Origin: Portibacter marinus
GTDB taxonomy: Bacteria; Bacteroidota; Bacteroidia; Chitinophagales; Saprospiraceae
Reading direction: 5' to 3'
Length of the DNA: 64,000 nucleotides
Assembly (NCBI RefSeq): GCF_021533195.1
Contig: NZ_JAJNKB010000002.1
Span: 620,001 to 684,000, forward strand
Shown here: positions 54,376-63,600 of the stretch, piece by piece
Position numbering within the stretch: position 1 is the first letter of the stretch
Layout: each line of letters begins with the position of its first letter
The notes under the pieces: model-generated
Seen by the model: the letters and a program-made list of their open reading frames with translations, nothing else
Database searches by the model: none
What the model was told of the DNA's origin: nothing
Translations under genes and position numbers: made by a program

Positions 54376-56001
54376 TTATTCGCGCTCTAATTTCTCAGCC
54401 TTTTTAATGGCACTAATATATCTCGTTAATTCATCTCTAACCTTCGGAACCAATAGAATAACACCAATAATGTTCGGAACAACCATCGCAAAAATCATGG
54501 CATCCGAAAAGTCTATAACTGATCCAAGGCTAATAGAAGAGCCTACTACCACAAAGATCAAAAACAAAATTTTATATACCAGGTCAATGGTTTTTCCTCT
54601 TCCGAACAAGTACTTCCACCCCTGCATACCATAATAGGACCATGAAATCATGGTAGAGAATGCAAAAAGGATGACGGCAATGGTTAAAATGATGGAGAAT
54701 CCCGGAATCACAGAGTTGAAGGCTGTTGCCGTTAACTCCACCCCTTGTGTTACTTGCTCACCGTAAGCAAAGAATCCTCCTTCTATGTTGGTAATGATTA
54801 ATACCAATGCAGTCATAGTACAAATGACAACCGTATCAATAAAAGGCTCAAGTAGAGCCACCAATCCTTCACTTGCAGGATACTTGGTTCTAACGGCAGA
54901 GTGCGCGATTGCTGCAGAACCTACACCCGCTTCATTTGAAAAGGCACCTCTTCTAATACCCTGAATCAATACACCGATCAAACCACCGGCAATACCAAGT
55001 CCACTGAATGCACCTTCGAAAATCAAACCAATGGCCTGAGGAATTAGAGTGATGTTGGCAAACAAAATGATGATGGCTGCCAATACATAGATACCAGCCA
55101 TAAAAGGTACAATCTTTTCAGTTACAGATGCAATTCTCTTTATACCACCGATAATCACCACCGCTACCAAAGCAGCCATAGCAATTCCAAAAAACATACC
55201 CGCATTGGCATTTCCTATTCCAAACAAATCTACAAATTGAGCCGCCGCCTGATTAGCCTGAAACATATTTCCACCACCGAAAGAACCACCTATGACCATC
55301 ACGGCAAAAATGACAGCTAGCACCTTGCCCAGTCCACCAAGTCCTTTTTCCTTCAAACCTTTGGATAGGTAGTACATTGGACCACCATAGACAGTGCCAT
55401 CCGGACCTACATCCCGGTATTTCACGCCGAGTGTACATTCCGCAAATTTGGAAGCCATTCCTAGCAAACCGGCAACAATCATCCAAAAGGTTGCTCCGGG
55501 TCCACCGATCGATAGTGCCACTGCTACTCCAGCAATGTTACCAAGTCCTACGGTCGCAGATAATGCAGCGGTAAGCGCCTGAAAATGCGAAACTTCACCA
55601 TCTGCACTTTCATCTCTTATGGTTTCGGGTTGATCTCCTCCAGGTGTTGGGTCACCATATAGAGCATCAATTCCATGTTTTTCCACTTCTTCGTATTTAC
55701 CACTGACCACTTTGATAGATCTGACAACACCGGTAAAGTTGATAAACTTAAAATAAAAGGTGAAAAATAAAGCACCACCTACCAGAACGATCAATACCCA
55801 GGGAATTTGGAAATTCTCTGAAAATGGAATCTCGTAGAATATCCCACGTACAAACCATCCGGTGTAATCACTGAATATGGCATCTATCCTTTCGGATGCT
55901 GAAAGCTCTTCTACGGTGTCCGTAATCGTCTGAGCAAATGCAATGAAAGGGATTAAAAAAGTTATGGCAAGTACGCCTATCTTCTTGTTGATTTGATTCA
56001 T
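54376..56001 (-). CDS. AGCS-family sodium:alanine/glycine symporter
   Basis: A 541-residue polytopic transporter of the amino acid carrier protein family, which takes up alanine or glycine with Na+. Family blocks are ALSATVGLGNIAGVAVAL, FAECTLGVKYR, GGPMYYLSKGL and RRGAFSNEAGVGSAAIAHS. An N-terminal hydrophobic stretch (residues 8-24, ending AFAQ) looks like a cleavable signal and is followed by about 45 extracytoplasmic residues before the first core helix. An acidic loop (GDPTPGGDQPETIRDESADG) is inserted before the core. Confidence 0.93.
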   Translation of the reverse strand: MNQINKKIGVLAITFLIPFIAFAQTITDTVEELSASERIDAIFSDYTGWFVRGIFYEIPFSENFQIPWVLIVLVGGALFFTFYFKFINFTGVVRSIKVVSGKYEEVEKHGIDALYGDPTPGGDQPETIRDESADGEVSHFQALTAALSATVGLGNIAGVAVALSIGGPGATFWMIVAGLLGMASKFAECTLGVKYRDVGPDGTVYGGPMYYLSKGLKEKGLGGLGKVLAVIFAVMVIGGSFGGGNMFQANQAAAQFVDLFGIGNANAGMFFGIAMAALVAVVIIGGIKRIASVTEKIVPFMAGIYVLAAIIILFANITLIPQAIGLIFEGAFSGLGIAGGLIGVLIQGIRRGAFSNEAGVGSAAIAHSAVRTKYPASEGLVALLEPFIDTVVICTMTALVLIITNIEGGFFAYGEQVTQGVELTATAFNSVIPGFSIILTIAVILFAFSTMISWSYYGMQGWKYLFGRGKTIDLVYKILFLIFVVVGSSISLGSVIDFSDAMIFAMVVPNIIGVILLVPKVRDELTRYISAIKKAEKLERE

Positions 56002-56137
56002 TTATGTTTTGATTTAGTAGCCATCAAGGTATTTACATTTTTAGAATGAAAAAAATTAATCAAAGATTTTGTAAAAATTTTACAGGCGACTCAAGGATAA
56101 ATACAAATTAAAATATTTCATATTTGTTTTTAATTTC

Positions 56138-56145
56138 TACATTTG
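56138..56145 (+). promoter_or_regulatory. probable -7 promoter box for thyA
   Basis: TACATTTG matches TAnnTTTG and lies 26 bases before the thyA ATG. There is no clean -33 TTG at normal spacing. Confidence 0.45.
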
Positions 56146-56171
56146 CAGTCGAAATTAACCAACAAATTTGA

Positions 56172-56966
56172 ATGAAGCAGTATCATCAGCTTTTGCGTCA
56201 CATTCTAGAAAACGGAAACGCAAAATCAGATCGCACCGGTACAGGCACCCTTTCGTGTTTCGGATATCAGATGCGATTCGATCTCTCAGAAGGTTTCCCT
56301 ATGCTCACTACTAAAAAGCTTCATCTAAGATCCATTATTCATGAATTATTGTGGTTTCTGTCTGGAGATACGAATGTGAAGTATCTGCAGGATAATGGGG
56401 TGCGAATTTGGAATGAGTGGGCTGATGAAAATGGCGAACTTGGGCCGGTTTACGGAAAACAGTGGCGCTCCTGGGAAAAACCAAATGGAGAAACTGTAGA
56501 TCAGATAAAGAGGGCCATTGACCTGCTGAAAAACAATCCGGATTCAAGAAGAATTATCGTTAATGCCTGGAATGTAGGAGAATTAGAAGAGATGGCTTTA
56601 ACTCCTTGCCATTGCCTGTTTCAATTCTATGTTGCTGATGGAAAACTCTCATGCTTGCTGTACCAACGATCTGCAGATACATTTCTTGGCGTCCCATTCA
56701 ACATTGCATCTTATGCACTGTTAACCATGATGATGGCTCACGAATGCGGATATGAATATGGAGAATTTATTCACCATTTTGGTGATGTACATTTATACAA
56801 TGACCACCTTGAGCAAGCTGAACTTCAGTTGACTCGCGAACCGCGCAAGCTGCCGAAGCTGCTATTGAATTCTAACGTGAAGTCAATATTTGATTTCAAA
56901 TATGAAGATTTTACATTATTAGATTATGATCCTCATCCTCATATTAAGGCTAAAGTGTCTGTATGA
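56172..56966 (+). CDS. thyA: thymidylate synthase ThyA
   Basis: A 264-residue enzyme, the same length as E. coli ThyA. It methylates dUMP to dTMP using methylenetetrahydrofolate. The catalytic Cys146 is in [14 protein letters not shown], with [21 protein letters not shown] and the final [14 protein letters not shown]. The neighbouring folK and deoxynucleoside kinase genes serve related folate and nucleotide pathways, but they are on the other strand and not in one operon. Confidence 0.97.
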   Translation: MKQYHQLLRHILENGNAKSDRTGTGTLSCFGYQMRFDLSEGFPMLTTKKLHLRSIIHELLWFLSGDTNVKYLQDNGVRIWNEWADENGELGPVYGKQWRSWEKPNGETVDQIKRAIDLLKNNPDSRRIIVNAWNVGELEEMALTPCHCLFQFYVADGKLSCLLYQRSADTFLGVPFNIASYALLTMMMAHECGYEYGEFIHHFGDVHLYNDHLEQAELQLTREPRKLPKLLLNSNVKSIFDFKYEDFTLLDYDPHPHIKAKVSV

Positions 56967-56980
56967 GGACGATAATTGAT

Positions 56981-57001
56981 TATTTAGATCAGATCTAAAT
57001 A
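56981..57001. promoter_or_regulatory. 21-bp perfect palindrome upstream of the alternative complex III operon
   Basis: Two 10-bp arms (TATTTAGATC and its exact inverse GATCTAAATA) flank a single A. It lies 14 bases past the thyA stop and 45 bases before the actA promoter box. There is no T run, and a one-base loop is poor for a terminator, so a protein-binding operator is more likely. Confidence 0.5.
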
Positions 57002-57046
57002 GTTGCGAATGTTCTGGAATTAGTACCATTTAATACCATCTAATTC

Positions 57047-57054
57047 TATTTTTG
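57047..57054 (+). promoter_or_regulatory. probable -7 promoter box for actABCD
   Basis: TATTTTTG matches TAnnTTTG, 64 bases before the actA ATG. The -33 region lacks a clear TTG. Confidence 0.4.
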
Positions 57055-57118
57055 CCCTCTAAAGAACAGCCTTTGAGCTTACTTAAAAGATAAAAATGAT
57101 ACTAGCTAAATAATTGCT

Positions 57119-58525
57119 ATGCGTAATATATTGAAAATCAAATTTTTGCTTTTAGTTGTGCTGCTTTCTTCGCAGTTTACAGGATTTGGTCAGGGTTCTC
57201 CTGAAGAAGGTAAGACACTGTTTAGGAATTACTGTGCAACTTGTCATGCGAAAAACATGAAGACGGATGCCACTGGGCCCGCGCTTGCTGGCGTGGAAGA
57301 AAGGTGGGCTGATTATCCGAGGGAAGACTTATACAGGTGGATTAGGAATTCTCAGCAAATGATCAATGTGGAGGAACACCCACGGGCATTAGAATTGTGG
57401 AACGAGTGGAAGCCGAATGTGATGAATGCTTTTCCTAATCTCACCGATGAAAACATTGAGAGTTTACTAGCATATATCAATGTAGCTGCTAATCCGCCTC
57501 AAGTAGCAGGAGGGCCTGCGGATGGACCTGGTGCAGTTCAAGAAGAAGAGTCCAATACCATATATTACATTTTAGCAGCAGCACTGGTATTCCTTACCAT
57601 CATCTTGGCCAGAATCATCAGTAATCTAAATGTGATTGCTCTTAAACGTGAAAATCCAGATGCAGTCGTTCAGCGAAAAACGTTGATTGAAACTTTAACC
57701 TCTAAAGGTGTAATTAGCTTCCTGGTCTTTGCATTAATTGTCATTGGTGGTTACAAAACGGTCAATACAGCCATCAATCTTGGACGTCAGCAAGGATACG
57801 CGCCGACACAACCTATCAAGTTTTCTCATGAAACGCATGCAGGATTAAATCAAATAGAATGTCAATATTGTCACGATGGTGCCCGGAGGTCTAAACACTC
57901 TGTTATACCTGCGGCCAATACTTGTATGAATTGTCATGAAGCCATTAAGGTAGGTTCTAATTATGGAACTGCTGAGATTTCAAAGATTTTTGCTTCTATT
58001 GGATATAATCCTAACTCCAGCACATACATACAGGATTATGCAACCATGCCTGAGGACTCAATCCGAGACATATTTACAACCTGGATTGCTGATAACTATA
58101 TTTCCGAAAATAATCTGGCAGAGCTAGATCAGGAAGGAGAAAATGTAGTAGAAGAACAGTGGGAAGAAATTAAGAGTTCATTGACCAATGAGGTGAAAAA
58201 AGAAATCCCCGGGCCGATAGAGTGGGTGAGAATTCATAACCTACCGGATCACGTGTATTTTAACCATGCACAACATGTTACAGTGGGAAAGGTAGAATGC
58301 CAGACTTGCCACGGTGCAGTAGAAACGATGGAAGTTTTGCAACAGTACTCTCCACTGTCTATGGGTTGGTGTATCAACTGTCACAGACAAACAGAAGTAC
58401 AATTTCAGGACAATCCTTACTATGAAGCATATGAAGATTATCATCAACAGTTGAATTCAGGTGAGAAAGATAAAGTGACCGTAGAGGATATAGGCGGACT
58501 GGAATGTCAGAAGTGCCACTATTAA
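57119..58525 (+). CDS. actA: alternative complex III subunit ActA with six haem c sites
   Basis: A 468-residue cytochrome c subunit of the quinol-oxidising alternative complex III. A signal peptide (ending GFGQ) is followed by a single-haem cytochrome c domain (CATCH at 39-43). Two hydrophobic segments come next (about 147-168 and 198-212), then a multihaem part with CQYCH at 248, CMNCH at 269, CQTCH at 394, CINCH at 418 and CQKCH at 463. Six CxxCH motifs are present in all: the five expected of ActA plus an extra N-terminal monohaem domain like the separate ActE subunit. It heads the actABCD operon. Confidence 0.9.
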   Translation: MRNILKIKFLLLVVLLSSQFTGFGQGSPEEGKTLFRNYCATCHAKNMKTDATGPALAGVEERWADYPREDLYRWIRNSQQMINVEEHPRALELWNEWKPNVMNAFPNLTDENIESLLAYINVAANPPQVAGGPADGPGAVQEEESNTIYYILAAALVFLTIILARIISNLNVIALKRENPDAVVQRKTLIETLTSKGVISFLVFALIVIGGYKTVNTAINLGRQQGYAPTQPIKFSHETHAGLNQIECQYCHDGARRSKHSVIPAANTCMNCHEAIKVGSNYGTAEISKIFASIGYNPNSSTYIQDYATMPEDSIRDIFTTWIADNYISENNLAELDQEGENVVEEQWEEIKSSLTNEVKKEIPGPIEWVRIHNLPDHVYFNHAQHVTVGKVECQTCHGAVETMEVLQQYSPLSMGWCINCHRQTEVQFQDNPYYEAYEDYHQQLNSGEKDKVTVEDIGGLECQKCHY

Positions 58526-58565
58526 TTAAGAATCAGAGTAATACTCAAAATAAATATTTAGCTAA

Positions 58566-61500
58566 ATGAAGCAAGATAAGCAGGGCATATGGATAGGAGA
58601 GAAAGACCTTACCAAAGATCCCGAATTTATAAAAGCTGCATCACAGGAATTCGCAGGTGAAAACTTGTTGGAAACTATGGGAGCTAATCCAGAGGCAACA
58701 AACCTGGAAAGCACAAGAAGAGACTTTTTGAAGTTTTTGGGCTTTGGTCTGGGTGCTGCAACATTAGCAGCAAGTTGTGAGATTCCGGTAAAAAGAGCGA
58801 TTCCATACGTGATTAAGCCAGATGAAATCGTACCTGGAGTTGCTAATTATTATGCATCTAGCTATGTTAATGGAGGAGACTATTGTGCCATCCTTGTGAA
58901 GACGAGAGAAGGACGACCTATCAAAATTGAAGGTAACAGTTTGTCACCGATTACTAAAGGTGGAACTTCTGCCAGAGCTCAAGCGCTCGTTCTCGACTTA
59001 TATGACTTGAACCGACTAAGAGAACCTTCGATAAATGGAGAGGAAGCAACTTGGGATGATTTAGACCAACAAGTAAAGCAAAAGCTGGCTGCCTCATCTA
59101 ACATAAGAATTTTAACGAATACCATCTTGAGTCCTTCAGCAAAGGCAGCAATCACGGAATTTACAGAAAAATTTCCTAATGCCAAGGTGGTTACTTATGA
59201 TCCAATATCTAGCTCAGCTCAATTAGATGCCAATGAGGAATCTTTTGGTCAGAGAGTGATCCCTAATTATAAGTTTGAGGAGGCTGATGTGATCGTCAGT
59301 TTTGACGCGGACTTCCTCGGAACCTGGATTTCTCCTGTTGAGTATGCTACAGGGTATAGTAAGAAAAGAAAAATTGATCCGAAGAATCCGAAGATGTCTC
59401 GACACATTCAGGTTGAGAGCAGAATGTCGCTAACCGGATCAAATGCAGATAACAGAATATTGGTAAAGCCTTCAGAACAAGGAGCAGCTATTTTGGCTCT
59501 ATACAATGCGATTACCGGATCTGGTGGTAAGGTTTCAGGGTTGAATACCAAGGCACAGAATGCCATTGCTAAAGTAGCGGAAGAACTCCAAGCTGCCAAT
59601 GGTAAGTCTATAGTTATCAGTGCAAGCAACAACAAAGCAGAACAAATATTGGTCAATGCTATCAACAATGCATTGGGCAATATAGGAAATACTGTAACCT
59701 TTGAAAATGCGTCTTTGCAAAGACAAGGGAACGACCAGGATCTTGCTGAATTACTATCAGAAATGAGAGCGGGTTCAGTAGATACCCTCATCATTAATCA
59801 AGCTAACCCTGTTTTTGATTCTCCTATGATGGGAGAATTTTCTGAAGCACTGGCTAAAGTCAACAATACCATAGCCTTATCATACGAACACAATGAGACT
59901 TCAGCCCTATGTAACTATGTTGCACCGGTCAACCATATCCTGGAAAGTTGGGGAGATGCAGAGCCGAAAAGGGGCATCATATCGACCATTCAACCAACGA
60001 TAGCTCCGATATTTAATACCAGACAAGCGGAAGCATCCATGTTGGTATGGGCGGACAGTGAAAATTACGATGCAAGCAGTGAGCAAGCTTACATGGATTA
60101 TGTCGTGAAGCAATGGGAGGAAGGCGCATTTGCTGGGCAGAGTGAATATATGAGTTTTAATGCTTTTAGAGATAATTTGCTAGCAGATGGTGTACTATCT
60201 TTACCTGATGGAGAAGGTGGAGCTGTAGCCTTTGCAGGTGATGTTTCATCAGCCGCTGGTTCTATATCTAAACCGGCAAACAGTGAAATGGAAATTTCGC
60301 TTTTCGAATCGATAAATTTGGGTGCGGGCCAATTTGCTAGTAATCCATGGTTAATGGAGATGCCTAATCCAGTAACCAGATGCTCCTGGGGAAATTACTT
60401 AGCTGTTCCAGTAGAGTTTGATGGCGTTAGAAAAATGATAGGTTTAAATGGCTTAAAGGACGGAGATTTGGCCACATTAACTGTTAATGGTAATGAGTAC
60501 ACTGTTCCCGTTATACAGCAATTTGGACAAATGCCTGGGACAGTCGCATTGGCACTGGGATATGGAAGGACTCAAGCGGGAAGATGCGGCACGGGAGTAG
60601 GTGTGAATATCAATCCTGAAATAGGAATGAATGAGGACTATCCGGTCTACTATGCAACGAATGTTTCAGTATCTGAAAAAATAGGAAAAGAAGATAACTT
60701 CTCTTGTGTTCAATACCACCATACCATGGGTGTAAAATCAGAAGATGAGAAGACAGGAGAAATGATCAATGCAGATGAAGCTGCTTTGGTCGCCTTTAAC
60801 TATGGAGTGGTAAGGCAGGGATATCAAGGTGCTCTTACAGATAGGTCAATTATCTATAATTCTCATGTTGATGAATTAGAAGAGAATCTGGAATATCTCC
60901 ATGACAAAAGGCACCACGCTCAGAAACTGAATGATGATCAAATTTATCCGGGCTATGATGATAAGTATGCCATGGGTCACCACTGGGGAATGCACATTGA
61001 CCTCAATGCTTGTATCGGCTGCGGAGCCTGTACGATTGCATGTATGGCTGAAAACAACGTCCCTGTAGTTGGTAAGAAGGAAGTAAAAAGACACCATGAA
61101 ATGACATGGTTAAGAATCGACCGATATTACTATGGTGATCTGGATAATCCAAATACGGTTTATCAACCTATGATGTGCCAGCATTGTGACAATGCGCCTT
61201 GTGAGAACGTATGTCCTGTTAATGCGACCAATCACAGTTCTGAAGGTCTGAACCAAATGGCATACAATAGATGTGTAGGTACCAGATATTGTGCGAACAA
61301 CTGTCCTTACAAAGTACGAAGGTTTAATTGGTTAGATTATACAACAGCAGATATATTCCCAGCAAATCAGCCGTCACTGACAGATGAATTTGTTTTTGGA
61401 AAAGATAATATGACCAGAATGGTCCTTAACCCTGATGTGACAGTACGTTCCAGGGGAGTAATTGAAAAATGTTCTTTCTGTGTACAAAGAATTCAGGAAG

Positions 61501-61739
61501 GAAAATTGACAGCTAAGAAAGAAGGACGAAAACTGATAGATAGTGATGTAAGAACGGCTTGTCAGACTTCATGCCCGACAGGTGCCATTACATTTGGAGA
61601 TATGAATAACAAAGGTGGAGATCTGGATAAAAAATTAGACTCTCCTTTAAATTACATTGTATTAGAAGAGGTAAACGTAAGATCTTCTGTGAATTACACA
61701 ATGAAAGTTCACAATAGAAGCGAATCTTTAGACGCATAA
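58566..61739 (+). CDS. actB: alternative complex III subunit ActB (molybdopterin-like and 4Fe-4S)
   Basis: A 1057-residue periplasmic subunit. Residues 50-70 carry a Tat-type signal (TRRDFLKFLGFG), set back about 49 residues from the start, as in the Bacteroidota variant. Residues about 80-760 are a molybdopterin-oxidoreductase-like domain; in characterised complexes this part binds no cofactor. The C-terminal part is ferredoxin-like with CIGCGACTIAC, CQHCDNAPCENVC, CVGTRYCANNC and CSFC motifs, able to hold 3Fe-4S and 4Fe-4S clusters that carry electrons to ActA. It sits between actA and actC with short gaps. Confidence 0.93.
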   Translation: MKQDKQGIWIGEKDLTKDPEFIKAASQEFAGENLLETMGANPEATNLESTRRDFLKFLGFGLGAATLAASCEIPVKRAIPYVIKPDEIVPGVANYYASSYVNGGDYCAILVKTREGRPIKIEGNSLSPITKGGTSARAQALVLDLYDLNRLREPSINGEEATWDDLDQQVKQKLAASSNIRILTNTILSPSAKAAITEFTEKFPNAKVVTYDPISSSAQLDANEESFGQRVIPNYKFEEADVIVSFDADFLGTWISPVEYATGYSKKRKIDPKNPKMSRHIQVESRMSLTGSNADNRILVKPSEQGAAILALYNAITGSGGKVSGLNTKAQNAIAKVAEELQAANGKSIVISASNNKAEQILVNAINNALGNIGNTVTFENASLQRQGNDQDLAELLSEMRAGSVDTLIINQANPVFDSPMMGEFSEALAKVNNTIALSYEHNETSALCNYVAPVNHILESWGDAEPKRGIISTIQPTIAPIFNTRQAEASMLVWADSENYDASSEQAYMDYVVKQWEEGAFAGQSEYMSFNAFRDNLLADGVLSLPDGEGGAVAFAGDVSSAAGSISKPANSEMEISLFESINLGAGQFASNPWLMEMPNPVTRCSWGNYLAVPVEFDGVRKMIGLNGLKDGDLATLTVNGNEYTVPVIQQFGQMPGTVALALGYGRTQAGRCGTGVGVNINPEIGMNEDYPVYYATNVSVSEKIGKEDNFSCVQYHHTMGVKSEDEKTGEMINADEAALVAFNYGVVRQGYQGALTDRSIIYNSHVDELEENLEYLHDKRHHAQKLNDDQIYPGYDDKYAMGHHWGMHIDLNACIGCGACTIACMAENNVPVVGKKEVKRHHEMTWLRIDRYYYGDLDNPNTVYQPMMCQHCDNAPCENVCPVNATNHSSEGLNQMAYNRCVGTRYCANNCPYKVRRFNWLDYTTADIFPANQPSLTDEFVFGKDNMTRMVLNPDVTVRSRGVIEKCSFCVQRIQEGKLTAKKEGRKLIDSDVRTACQTSCPTGAITFGDMNNKGGDLDKKLDSPLNYIVLEEVNVRSSVNYTMKVHNRSESLDA

Positions 61740-61749
61740 AAAATAACTT

Positions 61750-63600
61750 ATGAGTTCAGTTGTTTCAAAAATTAGAGAGCCCTTAATCACAGGTCATAAG
61801 TCATATCATGACATTACTGAAGATTTGGTGTCTCCTACGGAAAAAGTTCCCGGCCCATCGTGGGTCATTGCCTTTATAGTGTCCGTTAGTGTCCTGGCAT
61901 TTGGATTGTTTTGTATTGCCTGGACCATTTGGCATGGTATAGGAACATGGAACTTAAACAGGACCATTGGATGGGGTTGGGATATCACCAACTTTGTATG
62001 GTGGATCGGAATTGGACACGCAGGAACACTGATCTCAGCGATTTTGTTGCTATTCAGACAAAAATGGAGAACAGGTGTGAACAGGGCTGCAGAGGCGATG
62101 ACTATTTTCGCCGTTATATGTGCAGCACTCTTTCCTGGAATTCACGTAGGACGGGCTTGGGTGGTATTTTACTTCTTCCCTTATCCCAATACCAGAGGTC
62201 CTCTATGGCCCAATTTTGACTCACCGCTTTTATGGGATTTGTTCGCGATCTCTACTTACTTTACCGTTTCCTTATTATTCTGGTACACTGGATTGGTTCC
62301 TGATTTTGCGACTGTAAGAGACAGAGCCAAAGGATTCAGAAAAAAGATATACAATACACTTTCATTTGGTTGGACAGGTTCTGCTAAGCACTGGCAAAGA
62401 TGGGAATCATTATCACTCATTTTAGCAGGTATTGCCACACCGCTAGTACTCTCTGTACACACAATTGTAAGTTTTGACTTCGCCACATCCGTAATTCCTG
62501 GATGGCACACAACTATATTTCCACCATATTTTGTTGCGGGTGCAATTTTCTCTGGCTTTGCAATGGTTTTGACATTGATGATCATCACAAGAAAGGTTCT
62601 AAACCTTCAGGACTATATTACCATTGAGCATATCGAGTCCATGAATAAAGTCATCTTGGTGACCGGAACGATCGTTGGTGTTGCTTATTTAACAGAGTTG
62701 TTTATCGCATGGTACTCGCAGTACCCTTATGAGCAGTTCGCATTCTTTAACAGAGCATTAGGACCATATTGGTGGTCTTATTTTGGAATGATGTTTTGCA
62801 ATGTTGTTACTCCACAGTTTTTCTGGGTTAAAAAATTCAGAAGAAATGTAGCATTGACCTTCTTTTTATCCATCATCGTCAACATTGGAATGTGGTTTGA
62901 GCGATTTGTGATCATTGCTACAACATTGGCCAGGGACTATTTACCGTCCTCTTGGTCCTTTTATGTACCAACGTGGGTAGAAATCGGTATTTTTCTCGGA
63001 ACCATGGGACTTTTCTTTACTTTTTATTTGATTTTCGTACGAGTTGCACCTGTTGTAGCTATCGCAGAGGTAAAAAGTATCTTGAAATCATCTGGTGATC
63101 AATATCTGGGACCAAATGCCATTCATCACGAACATAGCGGTCATGATAAAGTGATTATGGATCCCATTCATTCTGATGAAATATCCGACGAGCATCATGG
63201 TCATGGAGATGCACCTTCCGATACGCCAGGTAGTCCTGCTGACATTGGAACAGAGCAGGCGGTGAAAACGGGAAAAGACGTAAAAGGCGAAACGAAGGTA
63301 TCTAACACCTACGTCCCAAGTTCCAGAAAAGAGGGATCGGAAAAAGATGATTTAAAGAAAATAGAAGGTATTGGACCTAAAATCGAAGAAGTTCTTAACA
63401 ATAGTGCCATCATGACATACATTGACCTGGTCAATACCGACGTAGGTCGTTTGAATGCAATATTAGAGAATGCCGGAAGTAATTTCAGACAACATGACCC
63501 ATCGACATGGTCAGCTCAAGCGAAGCTTGCTGCAGAAGGAAGATGGGAAGAGCTGAAAAAATGGCAGGACGAATTAGATGGCGGTAAAACCAAGAAGTAA
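61750..63600 (+). CDS. actC: alternative complex III subunit ActC (NrfD-like) with helix-hairpin-helix tail
   Basis: A 616-residue subunit. The first 450 residues are an NrfD/PsrC-like membrane domain with about ten helices (WWIGIGHAGTLISAI, FPGIHVGRAW), the quinol-binding part of the complex. Typical ActC ends about there. Here a His-rich linker (residues 458-487) and a charged segment lead to residues 533-616, a helix-hairpin-helix-like domain beginning DDLKKIEGIGPKIEEVL and ending in HDPSTWSAQAKLAAEGRW. This tail is also found fused to unrelated bacterial proteins; its role is unknown. The stop overlaps the actD start as TAATG. Confidence 0.92.
   Translation: MSSVVSKIREPLITGHKSYHDITEDLVSPTEKVPGPSWVIAFIVSVSVLAFGLFCIAWTIWHGIGTWNLNRTIGWGWDITNFVWWIGIGHAGTLISAILLLFRQKWRTGVNRAAEAMTIFAVICAALFPGIHVGRAWVVFYFFPYPNTRGPLWPNFDSPLLWDLFAISTYFTVSLLFWYTGLVPDFATVRDRAKGFRKKIYNTLSFGWTGSAKHWQRWESLSLILAGIATPLVLSVHTIVSFDFATSVIPGWHTTIFPPYFVAGAIFSGFAMVLTLMIITRKVLNLQDYITIEHIESMNKVILVTGTIVGVAYLTELFIAWYSQYPYEQFAFFNRALGPYWWSYFGMMFCNVVTPQFFWVKKFRRNVALTFFLSIIVNIGMWFERFVIIATTLARDYLPSSWSFYVPTWVEIGIFLGTMGLFFTFYLIFVRVAPVVAIAEVKSILKSSGDQYLGPNAIHHEHSGHDKVIMDPIHSDEISDEHHGHGDAPSDTPGSPADIGTEQAVKTGKDVKGETKVSNTYVPSSRKEGSEKDDLKKIEGIGPKIEEVLNNSAIMTYIDLVNTDVGRLNAILENAGSNFRQHDPSTWSAQAKLAAEGRWEELKKWQDELDGGKTKK

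Noticed and set aside
58566-60900. ActB as an active molybdenum enzyme linked to moaC/mobA in this window
   Set aside because: The gene order and signal identify it as the alternative complex III subunit, whose molybdopterin-like domain is known to carry no cofactor. The Moco genes are 50 kb away.
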